From contig JAQTYP010000105.1 of assembly GCA_028688235.1 (NCBI GenBank), positions 1-9,289 on the forward strand: a stretch of 9,289 nucleotides of DNA, given 5' to 3'. The stretch's first letter is position 1. Every line of letters begins with the position of its first letter. The notes under the pieces are model-generated. The model had not been told where the DNA came from and made no database searches. It saw only the letters and a list, made by a program, of their open reading frames with translations. This stretch comes from Methylomonas sp. Its GTDB lineage: Bacteria > Pseudomonadota > Gammaproteobacteria > Methylococcales > Methylomonadaceae. Below, piece after piece: positions 4,827 to 9,289 of this stretch. Both the position numbers and the translations under genes were made by a program.

Positions 4827-6340
4827 ATCTGATGGCGAAATTAGAACAGGTCGACGTGGCACAAATCATGCCACCGGAACCGCTCAGGGCGTCATTGCCA
4901 GCAGCAAAACCCTATCCTGTCGAGCAACTGGGCGACATATTAGGCGGTGCTGCTCAGGCGTTGCACGAATCAATCAAGGCCCCGTTAGGCTTATGCTGTC
5001 AGTCGGTACTTGCGGCGGCGTCGTTTGCTGCTCAAAGTCATTTTGATGTGATGTTGCCGTGGGGAGCTAGGAAGCCGCTTAGTCTGTTTTTGCTGACTGT
5101 CGCCGATTCTGGCGAACGCAAATCAGCGGTTGATGATGTAGTGCTAGGCGCGGCCAAGGCACAAGAAAGGCTCGAAATGACGAACTATCAAATCGAGTTT
5201 GAACATTACGAAGCCGAGTTGATGAAATGGAAAGCGGCGAGTGACGCGGCCAACAAAAAGACTTCCAAGCCGAAGACTCAAGCCGGTGCAGACTACGCAC
5301 AAAACGAAGCCCACGAGGTAGGCCCGAAACCCAAAGCGCCGATTATGCCGCTGCGGTTTGTCACCGATCCAACGGTGGAAGGCCTTTATAAGCTGCTGGT
5401 CACCGCTCAACCATCCATCGCGCTATTTTCTGATGAAGGCGGCCTGTTAATTGGCGGCAATGCCTTGAACAGTGAAAACGCGCTCAAGACGATGGCGCGC
5501 TGGTGCAAGCTATGGAATGGCTCACCCTTTGACCGGGTGCGAGCTGGTGATGGCTCAGGCTGTCTTTACGGGCGCAGAATGGCAATGCACCAGTTAGCGC
5601 AACCAGATGTAATGCAAAAGCTGTTAAGCGACCGCATGGCGAACGGTCAAGGCCTGTTGGCGCGATGCTTGGTGGCGTGGCCTGAATCAACCATCGGGAA
5701 ACGACATATTGAAGCGTTTGAAAATCCCAAAGACCGACGCGAGGTTAAGCGACTGTTTGTTGTCTTGAAAACACTGGCCGAAGCGACACCGCGCACCAAT
5801 GACGGCAATCTGCAAGAACTAGACCCTGTCGAATTGCCATTAAGTGTAGACGCACAACAGATGGCGATCGATGCCGTTAATCAGTTCGAGAACCTGATGG
5901 CGGCGGGCGCTGACCTGTCAGAGCTTAAAGATAGAGCCAGCAAAGCAACCGAAATTGCTTGTCGAATTGCTGGCGTAATGTCTGTCATTGAAAACGGCAT
6001 GGCCGCGCGTGAAATTACCGGCAAGCACCTAGAAAGCGGCTTAATCCTGATGCAATGGTATTTAGCGGAAGCGTTACGCATACAAAGCGCAGCGATTGTG
6101 CCGCAGTCGGTACTAGACGCGGAATCATTATCGAGATGGTTAGAAAGTCGTAATGTTCAAGAATACACCACGCGCACTATTCTAAACAAAGGCCCCAACC
6201 AGCTACGCGATAGATCAAGATTACACGCGGCCATTGGCGAACTAGTCAGTAATGGCTATCACGCGCCAAACGATCACGGCGCAATCATTGACGGTAAAAA
6301 AGCAAAACTATCATGGAGAGTTTTACACCATGTGGTTTAA
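4823..6340 (+). CDS. DUF3987 (YfjI-like) P-loop ATPase
   Basis: The product is a 505-aa protein of the DUF3987/YfjI family, found in prophages and islands beside primase zinc-finger proteins and thought to be a RecA/AAA-like helicase or translocase. Visible features are an N-terminal helical segment, a Walker A variant ADSGERKS (94-101), a charged coiled-coil-like insert of about 112-172 rich in Lys, Glu and Ala, Walker B IALFSDEGG (D204, E205), a sensor-like MAMHQLAQPDV (253-263), and GQGLLARCLVAWPES (275-289) with R281 as a possible arginine finger. The C-terminal region (about 400-505) ends in a winged-helix-like segment. The length is typical of the family. It begins inside the stop of the primase-like gene, and the next gene starts before its end. 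Helicase activity is a family-level inference. Confidence 0.9.
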   Translation: MNLMAKLEQVDVAQIMPPEPLRASLPAAKPYPVEQLGDILGGAAQALHESIKAPLGLCCQSVLAAASFAAQSHFDVMLPWGARKPLSLFLLTVADSGERKSAVDDVVLGAAKAQERLEMTNYQIEFEHYEAELMKWKAASDAANKKTSKPKTQAGADYAQNEAHEVGPKPKAPIMPLRFVTDPTVEGLYKLLVTAQPSIALFSDEGGLLIGGNALNSENALKTMARWCKLWNGSPFDRVRAGDGSGCLYGRRMAMHQLAQPDVMQKLLSDRMANGQGLLARCLVAWPESTIGKRHIEAFENPKDRREVKRLFVVLKTLAEATPRTNDGNLQELDPVELPLSVDAQQMAIDAVNQFENLMAAGADLSELKDRASKATEIACRIAGVMSVIENGMAAREITGKHLESGLILMQWYLAEALRIQSAAIVPQSVLDAESLSRWLESRNVQEYTTRTILNKGPNQLRDRSRLHAAIGELVSNGYHAPNDHGAIIDGKKAKLSWRVLHHVV

Positions 6341-6995
6341 ACCAACCGAACATAAAAAGCTAAAACTACCACCCATTGCGACAATTGCTACAACTGCGAC
6401 AAAACCGAGTGAAAACCCTAATTTGTCGCAAAAGTCGCGAATGTCGCAAGCCGTTACGAATCCATGCGGAGGTTTGGAACAATCCGAAAATGTCGCAGTT
6501 GTCGCGAAAGTCGCAACGGGTTTAAAAGTGACAGTCCGCCAAAAACTGCTGGATTACCTGGCGGCCATTGGCGAAACCGATCAAGACATGGTCGACGAGT
6601 ATCTGACCGAGTGCGGCAAGGATGCCGCTAGTCTGGCGCGGGCGTTACAACACGCCGATGACGTCTTGAGCCTGCAACGCGGCGACTATACCGGACTGGT
6701 GCAATGTTCAAACTGTCGGCAATTGTCCGGCGATGCTTGCCAGCTTCACCGCTGGCGCGTCGTCGTCGATAAGTGGCGTCGGTGTACTGACTTCGAAGCA
6801 ATCAAGAAAACTCCAGACGCGAAGCCAATCACCTGCAAGGCCTGTAGTCACTTCCAGAGCTACCACCATCACGGCGGCGGCACTGGTGCGTGTGGTGCTG
6901 GCGTTCAACCCTTCGGCGCTTGCTGGGGGGCAGATACCTTGCACGAGTGTAACGAATGGAGCCGAAAACCGGCGCAAACATCAGAGGATCAATAA
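6330..6995 (+). CDS. Double zinc-ribbon protein, unknown function
   Basis: The product is a 221-aa protein. I choose the ATG at 6330 (TGGAGAG nine bases upstream, overlapping the DUF3987 stop) over a long upstream extension in the same frame. Residues 14-62 are low-complexity and encode three repeat blocks (ATIATTAT; LSQKSRMSQ; NVAVVAKVA) created by the DNA repeats at 6377-6515. A helical segment spans about 66-118. The C-terminal part has two Cys clusters: C126-x2-C129 with C137 and C152, and C169-x2-C172 with C188, C198 and C207, plus HHH at 179-181. These look like two zinc ribbons. I recognise no named family. Position after the primase/ATPase genes suggests a nucleic-acid-binding accessory of replication, possibly encoded across the origin. 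The next gene starts at its last base. Confidence 0.75.
   Translation: MWFKPTEHKKLKLPPIATIATTATKPSENPNLSQKSRMSQAVTNPCGGLEQSENVAVVAKVATGLKVTVRQKLLDYLAAIGETDQDMVDEYLTECGKDAASLARALQHADDVLSLQRGDYTGLVQCSNCRQLSGDACQLHRWRVVVDKWRRCTDFEAIKKTPDAKPITCKACSHFQSYHHHGGGTGACGAGVQPFGACWGADTLHECNEWSRKPAQTSEDQ
6377..6515. repeat. Iteron-like array: nine 9-bp NWWGTCGCR units in three triads
   Basis: Three groups of three tandem 9-mers are present. Triad 1 (6377-6403) has the motif on the minus strand: TGCGACAAT, TGCTACAAC (one mismatch), TGCGACAAA. Triad 2 (6422-6448) is TTTGTCGCA, AAAGTCGCG, AATGTCGCA. Triad 3 (6489-6515) is AATGTCGCA, GTTGTCGCG, AAAGTCGCA. The coding phase differs: triad 2 reads TCG as Ser, triad 3 reads GTC-GCA as Val-Ala, and triad 1 is inverted. 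Conservation in DNA across different frames argues for a DNA function, such as binding by the island's replication proteins at an origin. Confidence 0.7.
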
Positions 6996-7570
6996 TGGCA
7001 GAAAAGAAAACCAAAATACATAAGATCAATCTCCGTCTTGATAAGAATCAGGACGAGAAAAGAGAAACCGCGAAACTAGGTTTATCGCCCGAGTTCTCAG
7101 CCATGGCGGCAATCATTAGTTTGGATGACTCCTACGCTATAAATTGCTTGCTCGATGAACTTGTCGAGCAAAAACAGGCAGTCACTAGCGGCGACATGAA
7201 ACGCGCCGAAGCCATGCTGATTAGCCAAGCGACTACTCTGGAAAAGCTCTTCACTGCCATGATGCGTAAAGCGTTGATTCAGAGCCACATGCCAAACTAT
7301 GAGGGGTTTATGCGATTGGCGCTCAAATCACAAAATCAATGCCGTATGACGCTGGAAACCCTTAGTAATATCAAGAATCCGCCAGTGGTCTACGCAAAGC
7401 AGGCCAACATTGTTCACGGCCCGCAGCAGATTAACAACGCCCCTTCGCGCGCGGCGGAAAATCAAAAACAGCAAAACGAACTATTGGAGGTGCAACATGG
7501 CGAACGGATGGACACCGGAACGGCGAGCGAAACAATCGGCGGCAATCAAGCGATGGCAACCTTGGAATAA
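6995..7570 (+). CDS. Island protein of unknown function, 191 aa
   Basis: The start at 6995 overlaps the previous stop by one base (TAATG) and has AGAGGA (6983-6988) six bases upstream. Residues 1-30 are highly charged and lysine-rich. A helical body covers about 35-125 (CLLDELVEQK; MLISQATTLEKLFTAMMRKA; YEGFMRLALKSQNQCRMTLE). A distinctive segment, KNPPVVYAKQANIVHGPQQI (127-146), precedes a polar, Gln/Asn-rich, probably disordered tail. I recognise the KQAN-x2-HGPQQ-type stretch as recurring in island and plasmid proteins near DUF3987 genes, but I know no function. No catalytic motif or membrane segment is seen. Its 3' end overlaps the next gene by 74 bases. Confidence 0.75.
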   Translation: MAEKKTKIHKINLRLDKNQDEKRETAKLGLSPEFSAMAAIISLDDSYAINCLLDELVEQKQAVTSGDMKRAEAMLISQATTLEKLFTAMMRKALIQSHMPNYEGFMRLALKSQNQCRMTLETLSNIKNPPVVYAKQANIVHGPQQINNAPSRAAENQKQQNELLEVQHGERMDTGTASETIGGNQAMATLE

Positions 7571-7706
7571 CGCCACAGGCCCGCGCACATTGGAGGGAAA
7601 GGCAATTGCCGCGCGTAATGCTTACAAAGGTGGACACCGGCAATTATTTCGACAGATTGCGGCTATGTTGAAGACCCAGAAACAGGATTTGGATTTGATT
7701 GAGTAA
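7497..7706 (+). CDS. Small basic protein with a GPRT-EGK motif, unknown function
   Basis: The product is a 69-aa basic protein: MANGWTPERRAKQSAAIKRW, then a Pro-Trp and TGPRTLEGKAIAARNAYKGG. The GPxTxEGKxxxxxNAxKGG pattern is shared by many small bacterial proteins of unknown function and suggests nucleic-acid binding, though this is unproven. The ATG at 7497 has TTGGAGG six bases upstream, whereas longer versions of the frame start without a ribosome binding site. The coding region lies 74 bases inside the end of the previous gene in another frame, so both frames are used across 7497-7570. It is probably the last gene of the replication operon. Confidence 0.75.
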   Translation: MANGWTPERRAKQSAAIKRWQPWNNATGPRTLEGKAIAARNAYKGGHRQLFRQIAAMLKTQKQDLDLIE

Positions 7707-7818
7707 TCAGGCATAAACTCCGGAGGCATTTTCGCGAGCTTGCTAACGAAACAATCAGCCGACTTGAATTTTTGCCCAAACTAAGTCATGGTTGGCATTT
7801 ATTTGAATGCTATAGATC
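7707..7818. other. Spacer between replication operon and cargo genes
   Basis: This stretch holds no gene I can support, no clear terminator and no convincing promoter. A TATAGA at 7811-7816 is too close to the next start codon to be a normal promoter with the TTGGCA at 7792-7797. Confidence 0.4.
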
Positions 7819-8391
7819 ATGCCGGGAATATTCTCTTCGCTCAAAAATTGGTTTTCTGACAACCCCAGTCAGCCGGTTAAACCAAAAGCAGAAACACCGG
7901 CAGAGCGCGAAGCCCGACATCGCAAGGATGCCCTAGCCTTTGTCAAACAAAAACATCGGGAAGCGAGTAACCAGCAAAGCCAAAAAACGGTTTGGCACCA
8001 TCAATACGGAAAGCAGAAAGCGGCAGAACTCAGCCAATTAAGCGGCACGGAATTCGAGGCTTACCTAGCCGGATTATTTCGCCAACACGGCTACCAAGTC
8101 GAAATGACACCTATAACCGGCGACTATGGCGCGGATTTGTTGCTGACCAAAGACGGCAAGCGCATCGCTGTACAAGCAAAATGTTATAGCGGTAGTGTCG
8201 GCGTATCTGCGGTGCAAGAGGCATTGGCCGGCATGGCCTACTACGGGTGCCAAAGCGCATGGGTAGTCACCACCGGCAACTTGACGCCCAATGCTATTGA
8301 GCTGGCAAATAAATCAAGTGTTCGCCTAGTGGACACTACGGAACTGGGAAAACTAATCAGACAACTTGAAGACAAGGATGGACGGAAGTGA
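7819..8391 (+). CDS. Mrr-type restriction endonuclease-like protein
   Basis: The product is a 190-aa protein with a C-terminal Mrr_cat (PD-(D/E)xK) nuclease domain, about residues 74-182. Visible active-site elements are E78/E80 (GTEFEAYLAGLF), D106 (GDYGADLLL) and Q119-A-K121 (IAVQAKCY), in the D...QxK form typical of Mrr. These are followed by the conserved VSAVQEALAGMAYYGCQSAW and VVTTGNLTPNAIELA. The N-terminal 70 residues are charged and helical, without the winged-helix specificity domain of full-length Mrr, so target recognition may come from a partner. No transmembrane segment is seen. The ribosome binding site at the ATG is poor. Its stop overlaps the GTG start of the Sel1-repeat gene (GTGA, 8388-8391), so the two products are probably made together. 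A role in defence is inferred from fold and context. Confidence 0.85.
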   Translation: MPGIFSSLKNWFSDNPSQPVKPKAETPAEREARHRKDALAFVKQKHREASNQQSQKTVWHHQYGKQKAAELSQLSGTEFEAYLAGLFRQHGYQVEMTPITGDYGADLLLTKDGKRIAVQAKCYSGSVGVSAVQEALAGMAYYGCQSAWVVTTGNLTPNAIELANKSSVRLVDTTELGKLIRQLEDKDGRK

Positions 8392-9289
8392 CGGAGAACT
8401 TGCCCGCATTTAAAGCTTCTCAGGAATTAGCGGGCAATAACCCTGTTTCCAATTCTTTGTTGGGGAGAGGACTGGCAGCAATTCAAACCAAGCAGTCGCT
8501 CATTTCTGATCAGAATAGGCGCTATCGAGAATCCCGCTATATCTATGATCGAATCGGTGGTTATACCTTATATGATTTCGACTTGGACAACTCTCATGAT
8601 CAAAAGTATTTTCAATTTAAAATTAGCGATCTTAGTCAGTGTTTAGAAACATTTATTTCCTTAGCCAAACAAGGCTTTGGTAAAGCTTATTTTCCTTTAT
8701 CAGTTATTTGTAAATCAAAGATCAATGAACTAAAGAACGAAAACTTAGCCAGCTATTATGCTCATTTAGCATTTGAATGGTGTTTTGAAAATCAGTTTTC
8801 TAATGATCCGGAATTATGGAGCGATTTAGGTGTTATCTATCATTGTGGAGACATAGTTGATGCAGATCAATCAGTTGCTTATTTTTGGTTTAACAAAGCG
8901 GCTCAAGAAAATAATGCCCAAGCACAAATGTTCTTAGGCGAATTTTTTATGCAGGGCATTGGCGTTGAAAAAGATTTAATAAAAGGACTTTATTGGTATG
9001 GCAAATCGACAGCAAATGGTTATATGGACTATTCGTGTATGCTCGGCGCTATGGCTAGAGTTGAAGCTGAGATTGGGGTGCATATAGACTTTTACGATTT
9101 GTGTGAAATGTACGAAGAGGACTACTCTGACGAAACAAACTATAAAAGTGCATTTTACTATTACCGTGAGGCTGCAGAAGCTGGTAATACAAAGGGACAA
9201 GTAAAGTTAGGGCATTACTTCGAGAATGGCCTTGGCGTACCTCATGATTATGATCAAGCATTTTCGTGGTATAAAAGGGCGGCTGAAGA
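8388..9289 (+). CDS. Sel1-repeat protein (3' end outside window)
   Basis: An uninterrupted frame of 300 codons runs off the window. It starts at GTG 8388, with AAGGAT (8374-8379) upstream; a stop at 8367-8369 in this frame excludes a much earlier start. Residues 1-85 have no recognised domain. From about 87 the protein is an alpha-alpha solenoid of Sel1-like repeats, clearest at 141-177 (SDLGVIYHCGDIV, YFWFNKAAQENN), 178-213 (MFLGEFFMQGIGVEKD, LYWYGKSTANG) and 268-300 (VKLGHYFENGLGVPHD, AFSWYKRAAE). Sel1 repeats mediate protein-protein contacts. No signal peptide is seen, so the protein is likely cytoplasmic, and the GTGA overlap makes the Mrr-like nuclease its obvious partner. The coding sequence is much richer in A and T than the island genes before it, suggesting separate acquisition. 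What lies at the C-terminus is unknown. Confidence 0.85.
   Translation, partial: MTENLPAFKASQELAGNNPVSNSLLGRGLAAIQTKQSLISDQNRRYRESRYIYDRIGGYTLYDFDLDNSHDQKYFQFKISDLSQCLETFISLAKQGFGKAYFPLSVICKSKINELKNENLASYYAHLAFEWCFENQFSNDPELWSDLGVIYHCGDIVDADQSVAYFWFNKAAQENNAQAQMFLGEFFMQGIGVEKDLIKGLYWYGKSTANGYMDYSCMLGAMARVEAEIGVHIDFYDLCEMYEEDYSDETNYKSAFYYYREAAEAGNTKGQVKLGHYFENGLGVPHDYDQAFSWYKRAAE

Larger units (their letters stand above)
1607..9289 (+). mobile_element. P4-like integrative island (left part; right end outside window)
   Basis: The block runs from the att remnant through the DUF4102 integrase, toxin-antitoxin pair, AlpA-like regulator, primase-like and DUF3987 ATPase genes, unknown small genes, and nuclease cargo. 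All genes lie on one strand with many overlaps. Integrase, AlpA-type regulator and primase/helicase is the standard order of P4-like satellites and genomic islands. No capsid, tail, terminase or conjugation gene is visible, so any transfer would need a helper or genes beyond the window. The right boundary and second att copy are not seen. Confidence 0.65.

Noticed and set aside
6377..6515. CRISPR or VNTR interpretation of the 9-bp repeats
   Set aside because: The units are far too short for CRISPR and have no spacers; the inverted triad and the 18-40 base gaps between triads do not fit a simple tandem repeat.
6733..7023. Alternative 96-codon frame inside the zinc-ribbon gene
   Set aside because: It is a shadow frame; the Cys clusters, ribosome binding site and operon overlaps all support the frame starting at 6330.
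7792..7816. Sigma-54-like or sigma-70-like promoter before the Mrr-like gene
   Set aside because: The GG element has no proper GC element at the right distance, and TTGGCA to TATAGA is only 13 bases apart and nearly touches the start codon.

Overview
The window reads as gammaproteobacterial chromosome that has taken up an integrative genetic element. Moderate GC, a UreG of standard proteobacterial type, a tRNA-His-type attachment sequence and P4-like island genes all fit. A methanotroph or another Methylococcales-like host is possible, but nothing here settles the genus.

Region 1 (1-772) is core genome. It holds an intact urease accessory GTPase gene, ureG, with a good ribosome binding site. 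The 145 bases before it show no recognisable ureF tail.

Region 2 (773-1655) is a scrapyard of mobile DNA. It contains a minus-strand piece of a probable DDE transposase, the decayed 3' end of an IS3-family transposase with its right terminus near 1254, and the C-terminal half of a tyrosine integrase cut off at that IS end. These are followed by a 49-bp copy of the 3' half of a tRNA-His gene on the minus strand, almost certainly an attachment-site remnant.

Region 3 (about 1656-7706) is the body of a P4-like integrative island, all on the + strand. It starts with a complete DUF4102/P4-type integrase behind an extended -10 promoter and inverted repeats. A DUF2281/PIN (VapBC-like) toxin-antitoxin pair follows. 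Next is an AlpA-like helix-turn-helix regulator with a palindrome at its promoter. A compact, overlapping operon then encodes a 53-aa small ORF, a CHC2-type zinc-finger primase-like protein, a DUF3987/YfjI-type P-loop ATPase, a double zinc-ribbon protein, and two small conserved-looking proteins of unknown function. The order suggests an excision/integration switch followed by a replication module.

Region 4 (7707-9289) looks like cargo. An Mrr-type PD-(D/E)xK nuclease gene is translationally coupled (GTGA overlap) to a markedly AT-richer Sel1-repeat protein gene that runs off the window. This pair is a candidate defence or nucleic-acid-processing unit.

Two DNA-level signals stand out. (i) Nine copies of a 9-bp motif, consensus NWWGTCGCR, lie in three tandem triads at 6377-6515 inside the zinc-ribbon gene. 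The triads are read in different frames and orientations, so the motif looks selected as DNA, possibly as origin iterons for the neighbouring primase/ATPase. (ii) A near-identical palindromic site lies upstream of the integrase promoter (1686-1708) and over the presumed start of the AlpA-like gene (3873-3894). This suggests that the regulator controls both itself and integrase expression or excision.
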